Shown in pieces: positions 7,180-16,705 of a stretch of 64,000 nucleotides of DNA; position 1 is the stretch's first letter; each line of letters begins with the position of its first letter. The stretch is from assembly GCF_000424145.1 (NCBI RefSeq), contig NZ_AUJI01000028.1:1-64000 (forward strand). The letters run 5' to 3'. The notes below the pieces were generated by a model. It was given only the letters and a program-made list of their open reading frames with translations, searched no databases and had not been told where the DNA came from. Both the position numbers and the translations under genes were made by a program. The stretch comes from Butyrivibrio sp. AC2005. Its GTDB lineage: Bacteria; Bacillota; Clostridia; Lachnospirales; Lachnospiraceae.

Positions 7180-8841
7180 CTAATCCCACCAGTAACTTCC
7201 GTAAAATCTGTCTATATGATCCCCTGTTACAGCTACATCGAACATTCCGATAAGGGCAGGACCTTTATCTGCGTAGCTGTCAAAATCAGTCTGTGCAAGC
7301 TCTTCATTCTTAAGAAACCACTCAAGCACAGACTGACCTTCCTCATAATTACCGAAAAAGCTCATGTTGCAGGAAGGATCAAATTCCGTTTCCTCATCTA
7401 TGATCAAGGTCATCTCCTTTTCATCATCCCCCATGAGTGAACTGGTCTGAACACCGCTAATCGTGACCTTGTCCTTAGAAAAATCCATAACGTCATGTGA
7501 ATATACTGTGTAATATATCCTATGCATTACCCTTTTACCGGAAAACTTAATGTATGCTTCTTTGTAGCCTGAGGTTTGTGCATTAACAAGAGCACCTTCT
7601 GCCGATGACTCTGTCTCAAATTTATCGTAGGTCACACAATAATAAGGCTTCTTACTCAGATTCTCCCATTCCTGTGAAAAGACAACCGATGCCACAGCGC
7701 CCTGATCCTCTACTTCCTGAGCAAGTGCCTGTGCATCCTCCAGATCCTCAAAAGCACCTATCCATACGCCGTAAAAACCTTCGTCATAATAGTCGTTTGG
7801 CAGAGTATATGCATCGTAATTATAACTATCAGTAAGTACTTTACTTACTTCATCAATAGTTACGAAAGGAACATCACTTTCGTCGATTTTCTCAAGAATC
7901 ATATGGCTTCCACCATCTGTTGCCAGAGAATTATCCCATATGAAATCCAGCTCTATGGAGCTATCTCCATCTAAAGCAAGCTGTGCTTCATATTCCATCG
8001 GCATGCTGCCTGATCCAAGAACGCTATAAGTACCGCTGAGCAAATCATCACTGTTCATGTGGTACTCACCGCCTGCAAAAAACACCTCTGTTCCGGGAGT
8101 CTCTCTGTAAAGCCTGAGAATACCCTTCTCGCCAAATTCTACATAGAGCGGATTATCAGAATCCTTTTCTTTCCAAAATCCAATCATTTTCCCGGAAAGA
8201 TTACCGGATCCGGCATCATCCTTGAACATATATGGAAATGCATCCTCAACCTTCTCATCTAAATTAAAATGCAATGTTTCCTCATTATCAGAGAAAAAAG
8301 CTCCCGTAAAATCTATTCCACCATCTGTAAGCATAAGTCTGCAGGGTTGCGGAGCACTCTGATATTTACCCATATTGGACATAATAGAAAATACCAGCAT
8401 ATCGCAGGTAAAGACATCATCATTCTGATTTTTTGCTACATCCTTATCATCAGGAATAAATTCAGCACCCCAAAATGTATATGCTTCGATATGTTCAGAG
8501 TTTTCATCCTCATTAGCAATCCCCACATACGCGTAGAGATTGTCAGCAAACTCATAAATATCAAGAATATAGTACTCACCTTCACTGTTTTTACAGCTGT
8601 ACTTACCGCACAGGCGCTTAGCAAGAGACATCTTCATCTCAGGAGCTTCTGCAGCATCAGACAAATCATCCTGTGGTTTGTCTGCCGCAGGTTCTTCCTC
8701 AGAATTATCCACCACCTCTTTACCCGGAGCATCAAACACCCCGTTGCTTCCTGAATTACCGGAGGCTGATGTTACCTTCGAACATCCCGATAATAGTACT
8801 AATGATATAAGCAGACATGAAAACAATGCTTTCCTTTTCAT
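7180..8841 (-). CDS. Lipoprotein with SPOR-like repeat region, unknown function
   Basis: 553 residues. Signal peptide 1-19 with lipobox LSGC (C20), then a low-complexity acidic stretch, so it is anchored on the outer face of the membrane. Residues about 367-450 look like a SPOR-type domain (YGVWIGAFEDLEDAQALAQE, then a second half YCVTYDKF...GYKEAYIKFSG), a fold that binds denuded peptidoglycan. The middle has beta-rich segments that resemble lipocalin-type repeats but I do not recognise them. Convergent with the recombinase gene. No operon partner is clear. A septum or cell-wall role is only suggested by the SPOR-like part. Confidence 0.7.
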   Translation of the reverse strand: MKRKALFSCLLISLVLLSGCSKVTSASGNSGSNGVFDAPGKEVVDNSEEEPAADKPQDDLSDAAEAPEMKMSLAKRLCGKYSCKNSEGEYYILDIYEFADNLYAYVGIANEDENSEHIEAYTFWGAEFIPDDKDVAKNQNDDVFTCDMLVFSIMSNMGKYQSAPQPCRLMLTDGGIDFTGAFFSDNEETLHFNLDEKVEDAFPYMFKDDAGSGNLSGKMIGFWKEKDSDNPLYVEFGEKGILRLYRETPGTEVFFAGGEYHMNSDDLLSGTYSVLGSGSMPMEYEAQLALDGDSSIELDFIWDNSLATDGGSHMILEKIDESDVPFVTIDEVSKVLTDSYNYDAYTLPNDYYDEGFYGVWIGAFEDLEDAQALAQEVEDQGAVASVVFSQEWENLSKKPYYCVTYDKFETESSAEGALVNAQTSGYKEAYIKFSGKRVMHRIYYTVYSHDVMDFSKDKVTISGVQTSSLMGDDEKEMTLIIDEETEFDPSCNMSFFGNYEEGQSVLEWFLKNEELAQTDFDSYADKGPALIGMFDVAVTGDHIDRFYGSYWWD

Positions 8842-8931
8842 TTATTTCCCCCTCAATTCGACCTAATACCACTATTGGACTACTATTCACCTTCGATTAT
8901 AGCAGATATCAAAATATTTTTTGTTGAAAAA

Positions 8932-9135
8932 TCACGCAATTCCTGCGTACTCATAGCCTGCTTCTGTAACTGCTTCCCTGATAAGAGCCTCGTCGACATC
9001 CTTTGAATTTGTAATAGTTACCATATTCTCCTCATGTGATGCTACAGCGGATTCAATTCCGTCAATAGCCTCAAGTGCCTTCTTTACATGAGCCTCACAG
9101 TGTGCGCACATCATTCCGTTTACCTTAATCTTCAT
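8932..9135 (-). CDS. Possible internally translated CopZ-like copper chaperone
   Basis: Inside copA and in the same frame, ATG 9135 is preceded by AAGGAGAA (9143-9150; GGAG 9 nt before the ATG). Starting there gives a 67-residue complete HMA protein ([13 protein letters not shown]...) the size of CopZ. The ribosome site lies in the linker coding region (EKEKENKEM), where Lys/Glu codons are naturally purine-rich, so it may be accidental. If used, copA would give both the pump and a free chaperone from one gene. Confidence 0.45.
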   Translation of the reverse strand: MKIKVNGMMCAHCEAHVKKALEAIDGIESAVASHEENMVTITNSKDVDEALIREAVTEAGYEYAGIA

Positions 9136-11508
9136 TTCTTTGTTCTCCTTTTCTTTTTCATCATTTGTATTTGTATCATTATCAGTCTGAGCATCTGCTG
9201 ACTGTATGACTTTATAGTCAATCGGATTACTTACAGCCTTGTCTTTTGAACCATCATGTACTTTTAGCCAGTTAAGCCTTAAGGCGTTAGATACTACGCA
9301 AAAGCTTGAAAGCCCCATAGCCGCAGCCCCAAACATAGGATTAAGTGTCCAGCCAAAAGCGGCAACATAGCATCCTGCTGCAAGCGGAATGCCGATAACA
9401 TTGTAGAAAAATGCCCAGAAAAGATTTTCATGAATATTCCTGATTGTAGCTCTGGATATTCTTATGGCTGCTGCAACATCGCGAATACTGCTCTTCATAA
9501 GCACGACATCCGCTGCATCTATAGCGATATCTGTTCCTGCTCCGATGGCAATTCCGACATCCGCACGCGTAAGTGCCGGAGCATCATTTATTCCATCGCC
9601 AACCATTGCAACTTTTCCATGCTCCATGAGCTTTCTGATAACAGCTTCTTTTCCGTCGGGGAGTACACCTGCAACTACTTCATCTACTCCTGCCTGTTCC
9701 GCAATTGCTCTTGCCGTGATCTCATTATCGCCGGTCAGCATTACAACATGGATGCCCATTTTCTTAAGCTCACTAACCGCCTGCGGCGTATCATCCTTTA
9801 TGGTATCAGCAACCGCAATTATTCCGATAAGTTTATTATCTTTTGTGAAAAGAACCGGTGTCTTGCCCTGCGCAGACAGTTTATCCATGGCTTTGCTGTT
9901 TAACGCATCAGGGCTTCCCAAAATACCTGTAATAAATCTTGTATTTCCACCTGCTACAAAAGTGCCGTCAAGCTTTGCCCTTAGACCGTTTCCGGATAAT
10001 ACTTCAAACTCTGTTGTCTCAATAAGCCCTATATTATGCTCTTTTGCATAATCAATGATTGCTTTTGAAATAGGGTGCTCGCTTTTTGATTCCAGTGCAT
10101 ATGCAGCCGCCAGCAGTTCATTTTCACTGATACCGTCTGTAGGAATAACATCGGTAACACGCATAACACCTGTCGTTATTGTTCCTGTCTTATCAAGCGC
10201 AACTATCTGCGTTTTCCCTGTAAGCTCCTGCACTGCTGCAGTCTTAAACAGAATTCCGCTCTTGGCACCAACACCGTTTCCAACCATTATCGCCACGGGG
10301 GTTGCAAGTCCCAAAGCGCAGGGGCAGCTTATTACCAGAACTGATACAGCTCTTGCTATGGCATATCCGAAGGTTTGCCCTGCCAGTAACCACACTATAA
10401 AAGTGACAAATGCAATACCGATGACCACCGGCACAAACACTCCCGATACTCTGTCGGCAATCTTGGCAATCGGTGCCTTGGTTGCCGCAGCATCGCTAAC
10501 CATTCGTATAATTCCTGCAAGAGTTGTATCCTCACCAACCCTGGTAGCTTCACATACCATATATCCCGAAGTATTGATGGTTGCAGCTGATACCTTATCT
10601 CCTGCCTGTTTTTCTACAGGTACGCTTTCTCCTGTAAGTGCTGATTCATTAACTGCACTCTCGCCCTCTTTTACAATACCATCTACGGGTATACTGTCTC
10701 CGGGTCTTACAACAAATCTGTCTCCAACCTTAACCTCCTCTATCGGGACAGTTTTCTCTGTATCACCTTCCAGAATGACAGCGGTCTTAGGAGCAAGCTT
10801 CATGAGTGCTTTCAGTGCATCTGTGGTTTTTCCTTTTGATCTCGCCTCAAGGGTTTTTCCTACCGTAATCAGTGTCAGGATAGTTGCGGCTGACTCAAAA
10901 TAGAATTGATCCATGTAGTACATGACCTGATCCCGGTTTCCATCCATCACAGCACCGGACATGGCAAAAAGAGCATATATGCTGTATGCATAGGAAGCTG
11001 TAGCTCCAAGCGCTACCAGCGTATCCATATTAGGAGCCCTGTGAATAAGTCCCTTAAATCCACTGACAAAAAACTTCTGATTTATCACCATGATAAATCC
11101 CGCAATCAGCAGCTGATATAATCCCATTGCCACATGGTTACCATCAAGAAAGGCAGGTAGCGGCCAGTTCCATAACATATGCCCCATTGAAACATACATA
11201 AGGGGAATCAGCAGAATGACTGAAGCTATCAGCCTTTTTTTCAGTACCGGTGTTTCCGTATCTTTCAGCGAATCCTCATAGCCTCCTGCCGTGTTACTTA
11301 CCTTATTTGCATTCTTTAGACTTGCGCCGTATCCTGCCGACTCTACAGCCTTAATTATTTCTTCCGGAGATGCGCTTCCCTCAACGCCCATGGAGTTCGT
11401 GAGAAGACTTACAGCACAGCTGTCAACACCGTCTATGGCGTTTACTGCCTTCTCGACTCTGGCCTGGCATGCAGCGCAGCTCATTCCTGTTACGTTATAT
11501 TGTTCCAT
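8932..11508 (-). CDS. copA: Copper-exporting P1B-type ATPase with N- and C-terminal metal-binding domains
   Basis: 858 residues. N-terminal HMA domain with GMSCAAC (C11, C14), eight predicted membrane helices, TGE actuator loop at 292-294, metal-binding CPC at 395-397, phosphorylation site DKTGT at 439-443, SEHP in the nucleotide domain and GDGIND in the hinge. This exports Cu(I) from the cytosol. Unusually, a Gln/Asp/Asn/Glu/Lys-rich linker leads to a second HMA domain at the C-terminus (GMMCAHC, C801 and C804), which resembles a fused CopZ chaperone. It follows csoR by 7 bp and is read from the CsoR-controlled promoter at 11901-11929. Confidence 0.95.
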   Translation of the reverse strand: MEQYNVTGMSCAACQARVEKAVNAIDGVDSCAVSLLTNSMGVEGSASPEEIIKAVESAGYGASLKNANKVSNTAGGYEDSLKDTETPVLKKRLIASVILLIPLMYVSMGHMLWNWPLPAFLDGNHVAMGLYQLLIAGFIMVINQKFFVSGFKGLIHRAPNMDTLVALGATASYAYSIYALFAMSGAVMDGNRDQVMYYMDQFYFESAATILTLITVGKTLEARSKGKTTDALKALMKLAPKTAVILEGDTEKTVPIEEVKVGDRFVVRPGDSIPVDGIVKEGESAVNESALTGESVPVEKQAGDKVSAATINTSGYMVCEATRVGEDTTLAGIIRMVSDAAATKAPIAKIADRVSGVFVPVVIGIAFVTFIVWLLAGQTFGYAIARAVSVLVISCPCALGLATPVAIMVGNGVGAKSGILFKTAAVQELTGKTQIVALDKTGTITTGVMRVTDVIPTDGISENELLAAAYALESKSEHPISKAIIDYAKEHNIGLIETTEFEVLSGNGLRAKLDGTFVAGGNTRFITGILGSPDALNSKAMDKLSAQGKTPVLFTKDNKLIGIIAVADTIKDDTPQAVSELKKMGIHVVMLTGDNEITARAIAEQAGVDEVVAGVLPDGKEAVIRKLMEHGKVAMVGDGINDAPALTRADVGIAIGAGTDIAIDAADVVLMKSSIRDVAAAIRISRATIRNIHENLFWAFFYNVIGIPLAAGCYVAAFGWTLNPMFGAAAMGLSSFCVVSNALRLNWLKVHDGSKDKAVSNPIDYKVIQSADAQTDNDTNTNDEKEKENKEMKIKVNGMMCAHCEAHVKKALEAIDGIESAVASHEENMVTITNSKDVDEALIREAVTEAGYEYAGIA

Positions 11509-11515
11509 TTTTCAC

Positions 11516-11851
11516 CTACTTCATAAGCTTCTGCAGCGTAGCCACAAGCTCGTCAATAATCTCATCATTACCTTCGCGGATATTATCTGCCACACAGGTT
11601 CTCATATGATTAGCCAAAAGTACCTTATTAAAGCTGTTTAGAGCACAGGTGATTGCAGATACCTGCACCAGGATATCGGTGCAGTATGCATTGTTTTCAA
11701 GCATTCCTTCTACTCCTCGCACCTGACCTTCTATCCTTTTAAGCCGGTTCATCAAATCTCTTTTTTCCTTATCGTCTCTGTCTTTATGTTTGCCGGAGCA
11801 ATGCGGACAGCAGCCATTCATTTCTTCCATATTGTTCTCGTTCTCAGACAT
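11516..11851 (-). CDS. csoR: CsoR-family copper-sensing repressor
   Basis: 111 residues, all-helical DUF156/CsoR family. The Cu(I) ligand set is visible: Cys in AYCTDIL (about residue 57), then His and Cys in NHMRTC (about 82 and 86). The N-terminus adds a Cys/His-rich tail (GCCPHCSGKH) that could bind extra metal. It represses the operon until Cu(I) binds. First gene of csoR-copA; two matching operators lie upstream. Confidence 0.92.
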   Translation of the reverse strand: MSENENNMEEMNGCCPHCSGKHKDRDDKEKRDLMNRLKRIEGQVRGVEGMLENNAYCTDILVQVSAITCALNSFNKVLLANHMRTCVADNIREGNDEIIDELVATLQKLMK

Positions 11852-11870
11852 ATATTTCCTCCAATATAAA

Positions 11871-11929
11871 TACCCCGCCAGGGTATATTGCTTTTTCTAC
11901 AATATATACCCTGGTGGGGTATCTGTCAA
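11871..11929 (-). promoter_or_regulatory. csoR-copA promoter with two CsoR operators
   Basis: Minus-strand -35 TTGACA (11924-11929) and -10 TATATT (11901-11906) with a 17-bp spacer. The spacer holds the palindrome TACCCTGGTGGGGTA (11907-11921). A second copy in reverse orientation, TACCCCGCCAGGGTA (11871-11885), lies between the transcription start and the ribosome site. Both match the GC-tract-rich CsoR operator type. Confidence 0.85.
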
Positions 11930-11959
11930 ATGCATTTTGTAAAATTTATTCTAACAAAA

Positions 11960-12184
11960 TTACTCCCCGGTAATTTCAAGCAATGTGTATCCATCATCAG
12001 GACATACAGCTGCTTTTCCACCGACAGCAGGAACCTTGTTCGATAGGTCATGGATCGTTTCAATCTCTTCCAGCGGATATAAGTAAGCCTTTATCGGAAG
12101 ATTGTCATATTCCATATATTTATTCAGAAACGTTATAGTAGTCAAGCCAGTAGTTGACATCATAGCCCTTTGATACCACATCAT
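11960..12184 (-). pseudogene. Out-of-frame continuation of the preceding secreted-protein gene
   Basis: A 74-codon open frame that overlaps the last 65 bp of the gene at 12120-13592 in the +1 frame. From about 12132 down it reads FLNKYMEYDNLPIKAY... and ends ...DDGYTLLEITGE. It has no ribosome site of its own. The most economical reading is a former C-terminus separated by a one-base frameshift near 12130. A stand-alone small protein is less likely. Confidence 0.35.
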
Positions 12185-13592
12185 CTATAATTGCTAAGCC
12201 CGTTCCTTTTGGTATTATTCGCCCCTCCCCGACAAGCTTATCTGCTTCGGCTGCAGTAAGTGAATAGTATGAATTACTTACCCCATAATCTTCGTATTCC
12301 AAATCGTTCACGGCATATATGATGAATTCTGCCCGCAAAAAATCATAATTGTCACCGGGTATTCTCTGAAGGTCAGTCACCACAGTAAATGCGTTCCCAA
12401 GATAGGTCTCCCCGTCTATTGAAGGCTCTGTATACCAGGCTGTATTGTCTTCGCTTATCTCTATGGTGCCATTATATGGATTATCAGCTTCCACACCAAA
12501 GAAATCACCTTCCTCAAGGTTACTCCCGAAATACCTGCCTAGTATCTTATTTACGCTGCTCTGGTCGATCCAGGTGCGGCCATTCTCATATTTCAGACCG
12601 GAGGGATCATTTAAAAGCTTCCACACCAGAGTAAAATGTGCCCACTCTGCGGGATTATAGCCCGCGCAGTCATAATTCTGCTCTGAGAAATTGGACAGGA
12701 AAATGTTAACGTCATGCTGAAGCTCTTTGGACATCTCTATGGTCTCTCCCGTGGTTTTCAGCGGCCATACCGCTTTCAGTGTGTTCTTTGAAAGGCCGTA
12801 GGATTTAAAATCTTCCTCGTAGTCACCGAGATAAGCTCCTATATAATCCGTCGTCTGAAGCGCCCCCTCCTTAGAGCCAAAGTCCAGCAACAGGCATACT
12901 CCTCCATCAAGCTCTGCTCCTGTTATCCTTACCGAATTTGCTTCATAAGGCCGCCCTGTCTTTTCTGCAATTGCTTCCTGCAGCTCTTTTGAATTGATGA
13001 TTCCTTCCTTATCAATAACAGGATAGGGAGTCCACTCTCCGGGCATACTGGTATACAAAGTAGTATCCCATGCTGTAACACCGCCGGTTCCAAGGGTGTA
13101 ATGCGTTATAAGGATTTCGCAAACATTTCTGTTCCCTAAGTCCTGGAACTCTATCACTTCTCCCTCATTCGGAAGTGCAGAGTAATCATCCGTTGTAAAT
13201 GTACCTTTCCTGGTACATTCAAATACGTAGTGTTTTCCTTCTCTTTTTATCACGTCCGGTTTATGGTCGCCGTCAAGATCCTTATCCTTATATTCCGGTA
13301 TCACGTCACCTATATCGCCCTCAAAATCCGCATATTTCCCACCGTCCACAAGATTAATGGCATACTTATTAAGGATATCCTCAGTATCCATTTTATAGGA
13401 CAGTCCATAAAACTCATCTGCCAGAGATGAAAAATCAGGCCCTCCATCCCACACATTCTCTTCTATCTCTTCAGGCTCTTCAGGATTTTCAGGCTTTGAG
13501 ACAATTTCATCGTTCACCACATTGTCATAGCCGGAAAGCAGGCAGCACATAATTGCAGATATCAGAAGTACAGATAGTTGTTTGATTTTCAT
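12120..13592 (-). CDS. Secreted protein of unknown function, VCBS/FG-GAP-like motif
   Basis: 490 residues from ATG 13592 (GGGGGTG upstream); the longer frame to 13661 runs through a terminator and is rejected. Signal peptide with hydrophobic core and the end CCLLSGYDN, which looks like a lipobox whose Cys is now Tyr, so the protein may be secreted or membrane-held by its signal rather than lipidated. A Glu/Pro-rich linker follows. A calcium-loop-like DKDLDGDHKPDV sits near residue 110, as in FG-GAP/VCBS repeats. The protein at 32217-33569 has a similar DLDSDGEPEL motif. Function unknown. See the frame break at the C-terminus. Confidence 0.65.
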   Translation of the reverse strand: MKIKQLSVLLISAIMCCLLSGYDNVVNDEIVSKPENPEEPEEIEENVWDGGPDFSSLADEFYGLSYKMDTEDILNKYAINLVDGGKYADFEGDIGDVIPEYKDKDLDGDHKPDVIKREGKHYVFECTRKGTFTTDDYSALPNEGEVIEFQDLGNRNVCEILITHYTLGTGGVTAWDTTLYTSMPGEWTPYPVIDKEGIINSKELQEAIAEKTGRPYEANSVRITGAELDGGVCLLLDFGSKEGALQTTDYIGAYLGDYEEDFKSYGLSKNTLKAVWPLKTTGETIEMSKELQHDVNIFLSNFSEQNYDCAGYNPAEWAHFTLVWKLLNDPSGLKYENGRTWIDQSSVNKILGRYFGSNLEEGDFFGVEADNPYNGTIEISEDNTAWYTEPSIDGETYLGNAFTVVTDLQRIPGDNYDFLRAEFIIYAVNDLEYEDYGVSNSYYSLTAAEADKLVGEGRIIPKGTGLAIIDDVVSKGYDVNYWLDYYNVSE

Positions 13593-13638
13593 CCGGTCAC
13601 CCCCGTAACCATTGTAGCTGATTAAGCACTTGGAAAAA

Positions 13639-13666
13639 CTCCGTTGGATTTTGAGGTCCAACGGAG
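13639..13666 (-). terminator. Terminator after the transglutaminase-like gene
   Basis: Perfect 10-bp stem CTCCGTTGGA (13639-13648) with TCCAACGGAG (13657-13666), loop 8 nt, A-tract on one side and T-tract on the other, so it may act in both directions. It lies between 13592 and 13686 and upstream of the start chosen for the next gene. Confidence 0.75.
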
Positions 13667-13685
13667 CTTTTGGCGTTGTCAGGTA

Positions 13686-14567
13686 TTAATATTTTGTTCC
13701 GGTAGCTTCAGGTGTAACTGCCATGAGTGAACGAATAACATCGTTACCAAGGTCGCCCCTCTGATGATAGGACGATGTTCCTGATTTTGTAGTCAGATTT
13801 GACATCTCAGCAGTTGTAAGGCAGAAGAATTCTCTACAGATATTGCCCCCCTGTGTAAGTCCATCATCAAAGGTAACATCTACTTCATACCACTTACCGT
13901 CATCAAGCTTAATTACGTTCCACTGGTGAGCACCACCACCACCAAGGCCACCGCCTGCATTACCATATACGCAGAAGCATTCGATACCGGCAAGGTCACA
14001 AAGAAGCTTATAAGCCCGTGCGTATCCTGCACATACGGACTGCTTGTTTACAAGCGCCTCGTATGCTGTCTGTCCGCTGTACTCTCCACTTCCATAAGTC
14101 ACAGTCTTTATAAGTTCATCATGAAGAACCTTAGCCTTCTTATACTTGCCCTTTTTACCTTTTGCTTTCTTGTAAATCTTTTGAGCTGCCTTGAAGGTTC
14201 TCTGTGCCTGATCAGGAGTAAGTGCTCCGTCCATCTTATAAGCAACAACGTGATCAGCCAAAAACCACTGCTTTCCTACAAGTGTATCCTGAGAATACTC
14301 AGCCTGTTTCCAGTCATTCTTCTTAAACTGTTTCCTTCCCTCTTTATATCCTGACTTTAACTGCCCGGACATTTTCTTATAGTAAACACCATTCTTCTTT
14401 ATATATTTTTCATAGCTTAAAGTCTTCTTACTTTTCTTACTTGATTTATTCTTGGCACTTGCCTCTGTTTTTGTTTTAGCATTGACATCAACCGAAGAAG
14501 CAGGCTGTGCGAAGGCAAGCGTAAATGCCAGCATTAACACTGTTAGTTTTTTAAGATATCCTCTCAT
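13686..14567 (-). CDS. Secreted transglutaminase-like cysteine protease/peptidase-fold protein
   Basis: 293 residues. Signal peptide about 1-30, a Lys/Ser-rich linker, then a transglutaminase-core fold with the triad visible: Cys in QSVCAGYARAY (about 179), His in GGAHQWNVI (about 214) and Asp in YEVDVTFDDG (about 229). Such bacterial proteins act outside the cell on proteins or the wall, as peptidases or crosslinkers; the substrate is unknown. The very high Lys content before the domain suggests attachment to negatively charged wall polymers. It follows the gene at 14592 by 24 bp and is probably co-transcribed; a terminator follows at 13639. Confidence 0.8.
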   Translation of the reverse strand: MRGYLKKLTVLMLAFTLAFAQPASSVDVNAKTKTEASAKNKSSKKSKKTLSYEKYIKKNGVYYKKMSGQLKSGYKEGRKQFKKNDWKQAEYSQDTLVGKQWFLADHVVAYKMDGALTPDQAQRTFKAAQKIYKKAKGKKGKYKKAKVLHDELIKTVTYGSGEYSGQTAYEALVNKQSVCAGYARAYKLLCDLAGIECFCVYGNAGGGLGGGGAHQWNVIKLDDGKWYEVDVTFDDGLTQGGNICREFFCLTTAEMSNLTTKSGTSSYHQRGDLGNDVIRSLMAVTPEATGTKY

Positions 14568-14591
14568 ATGAAAACCCCTTTCTCATAAGAA

Positions 14592-15710
14592 TTATTCCTG
14601 AACTAATTGGATTGGAAATACAGCTCGTCTGGTCTCTTTATTCTTCTTGTCGTAGTAGGTTACTCTGATGTAGGTATATGTTGTTTCGCTCTTTTTACCA
14701 AACTCCCAACCCTTAAGATATAATTTATTTACATCTCCTTCATCCACAGTGCTAAGCTTTATTTTTTTACCATTCTTTACTTTTTTCCAGGATATTGTCT
14801 TTGCGTCCTGATCATTAGGAGGATAATATCTATCAAGAGAACTGTATGCATCTGTATATGCCATCGCCATTTCCTGAGTTGTTTCATCTACAGGCAAATA
14901 CCTTATGGATGGTGTACCTACCTCAAGTTTTTTAAGCTTGAAATCCGGGTTCATTACAACCTTTATAGCACCTGACTTCTTAGTTGTTACACCATAGCCA
15001 AATCCCTTTGCCCAAACACTGTTCCCGGGATCTTTATCCTTTGAAGCTGAAGCCATCACATCTAATCCGCCATAAGTAAGTGACTTAATCGGATTTCCAT
15101 CTTCCTTCGCAATAACCTTGAAGGTCTTTTTTACTTTACCGCCATTTTTAAGAATAGCATCATAGCTCACCTTATATGTTCCAGCCTTAGTGGTATATAA
15201 CCTAATCACATAGTATGAGCTATTATTTCCCTTAGGCATATCTGTAGCAGCCCTGGAAGCACTAACGGTTATAATCTTTCCATCGATATTTTTGTAGTAC
15301 CAGGTTTGTCCATCTTTAGACATGTAATCGGGGGTACATTGTTCTTCCCCTAAATCCCTTTTTTCAACCTTGTTAATAATTTTAATCTGCAGATCCTTAT
15401 TTTTTGACTTGAAGTTTTCAAATCTCGCTACATCTTTAGTTGTCGTAAAGTCAGCGGTTTCATGATATGAATTTGTCGTTATTGTTTTTGTTTTAAGCTC
15501 AGAATCAATCACTCCGGGATTTAAAATATCATAATCTCTCTCAGACAATGACTCTTTTGTGTCTTCATTAACATAGGTATAAATACGGTTCCCATTTGCA
15601 TCAATCTCCCATTTATAATAGGATTCCGCATTTGCCGTTATAGGAGCAACCACCGTGACAGATAGTGCCAGTGCCATAGCGGCAGCACCGATTTTAAAGT
15701 ATTGTTTCAT
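14592..15710 (-). CDS. Secreted protein of unknown function with Ig-like beta domains
   Basis: 372 residues from ATG 15710, chosen because GGAGG stands at the right distance; the frame is open 14 codons further up without a ribosome site. Signal peptide about 1-27 (ends TANA). The rest is beta-rich and polar: a middle part with a strand pattern like KAGTYKVSYDAILKNGGKVK, typical of Ig-like or cadherin-like bacterial domains. No catalytic motif. Probable operon with the transglutaminase-like gene downstream. Its upstream region shares a TGTCACGTT motif with the gene at 15964-16638. Confidence 0.65.
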   Translation of the reverse strand: MKQYFKIGAAAMALALSVTVVAPITANAESYYKWEIDANGNRIYTYVNEDTKESLSERDYDILNPGVIDSELKTKTITTNSYHETADFTTTKDVARFENFKSKNKDLQIKIINKVEKRDLGEEQCTPDYMSKDGQTWYYKNIDGKIITVSASRAATDMPKGNNSSYYVIRLYTTKAGTYKVSYDAILKNGGKVKKTFKVIAKEDGNPIKSLTYGGLDVMASASKDKDPGNSVWAKGFGYGVTTKKSGAIKVVMNPDFKLKKLEVGTPSIRYLPVDETTQEMAMAYTDAYSSLDRYYPPNDQDAKTISWKKVKNGKKIKLSTVDEGDVNKLYLKGWEFGKKSETTYTYIRVTYYDKKNKETRRAVFPIQLVQE

Positions 15711-15783
15711 AAAAATAGCACCTCCAATCATAAGAAATAGAAACTCTTCCATTTAATTATAAATAAGTCGACTTGAAAAAAAA

Positions 15784-15811
15784 TGTCACGTTACGCAACA
15801 TTTTCTGAAAT
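15784..15811. promoter_or_regulatory. Shared upstream motif, copy 1
   Basis: TGTCACGTT (15784-15792) followed by CAACATTTTCTGAAA, 74 bp before the start at 15710. A close match stands 68 bp before the start at 16638. Possibly a binding site for one regulator of both secreted-protein genes. Confidence 0.35.
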
Positions 15812-15867
15812 TATTTATAACAATATTAAGCACAAATAAAGTTGCATTATAAATTTCTAAATTGAAT

Positions 15868-15903
15868 AAAAAAAAACAAAACAGACATTTTTGCCTGCTT
15901 TGT
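15868..15903 (-). terminator. Terminator after the lipoprotein gene
   Basis: Stem 15876-15884 with 15895-15903 (9 bp, one G-U), then a run of T on the minus strand (15868-15876). Confidence 0.75.
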
Positions 15904-15963
15904 TCTTTTTGCATCACATATTCTTATAGAGGCAGCCTTTAACGCGCTACCGGTAATAGCGCA

Positions 15964-16638
15964 TCAATCCAACTTAACCGGATCCCAGCCATAATCCTGG
16001 TATGCGGTGATAGAAAGGTTATTACTCTTAACATACTCAGAAATAATCGGCTTTCTTTGCTCATCTCTGCTGGTTCCCTGTACAGTTTCAAATACCTTCA
16101 TGAAATCATCATAATGCTCTCCGAAAATTTCCCTGGCACTGGAATCATGGTCGCTGCCATCTTTGCATACATCAAAAGAAGTAACTTCATAGCCTGTGTC
16201 GGTCTTCTTAAGATGCATCGCCCCGGGATAATCTCCACTGGATACACATTCAAGAATATCTCCGTTAAGGTTATAATTGAACACATAGAAATCGCCGTAT
16301 ACAACAATGTCGGCCTCATTACTATCATCCATAGTAGTTACAGTAACAACAGGAATACAAACATCAGCCGGTTCATATTCACTTGCAACATTACTTATAA
16401 GATAATTATTTACTTCATAGAGTACAGAAGCTTTATCAGGATATTCATATTGAGGAAGTCCTGCAGCATCCTCCACCGAAGCAGCTTTTGCAGTTTCACT
16501 CTCCTTAACTTCTGTAGTTGTAGCTAATTCTTCAGGTATAGCATCGCTTCCAACGAGAGGCTCCTGACTACCGCAGCCCGCTCCTGTTACCATAATTCCA
16601 CACAACAATGCTAAAAGAATTTTACTTAATCTACTCAT
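15964..16638 (-). CDS. Small lipoprotein, unknown function
   Basis: 224 residues with signal peptide and lipobox TGAGC (C22). An Glu/Thr/Ala-rich linker (about 25-55) leads to a compact alpha/beta domain that may be of the NTF2 or DUF-type secreted class, but no family is recognised with confidence. Anchored outside the membrane. Ribosome site GAGGATATT fits the ATG at 16638. Its terminator is at 15868-15903. It is divergent from the XRE-REC regulator gene, and the 304-bp gap between them holds the TGTCACGTT motif. Confidence 0.65.
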   Translation of the reverse strand: MSRLSKILLALLCGIMVTGAGCGSQEPLVGSDAIPEELATTTEVKESETAKAASVEDAAGLPQYEYPDKASVLYEVNNYLISNVASEYEPADVCIPVVTVTTMDDSNEADIVVYGDFYVFNYNLNGDILECVSSGDYPGAMHLKKTDTGYEVTSFDVCKDGSDHDSSAREIFGEHYDDFMKVFETVQGTSRDEQRKPIISEYVKSNNLSITAYQDYGWDPVKLD

Positions 16639-16705
16639 AATATCCTCCTCTCGAAAAGGAATTGTCTTACACCAATAATTATATGCCAGTCTGCGTTATG
16701 AATAG

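Noticed and set aside
9464..10903. Long plus-strand open frames opposite copA (195 and 282 codons)
   Set aside because: Ser/Thr/Ala/Pro-rich mirror frames with no ribosome site or family signal, fully covered by the well-supported copA.
12120..13661. Longer start for the secreted protein at 13661
   Set aside because: That part would run through a perfect terminator hairpin and gives no signal peptide at the N-terminus.
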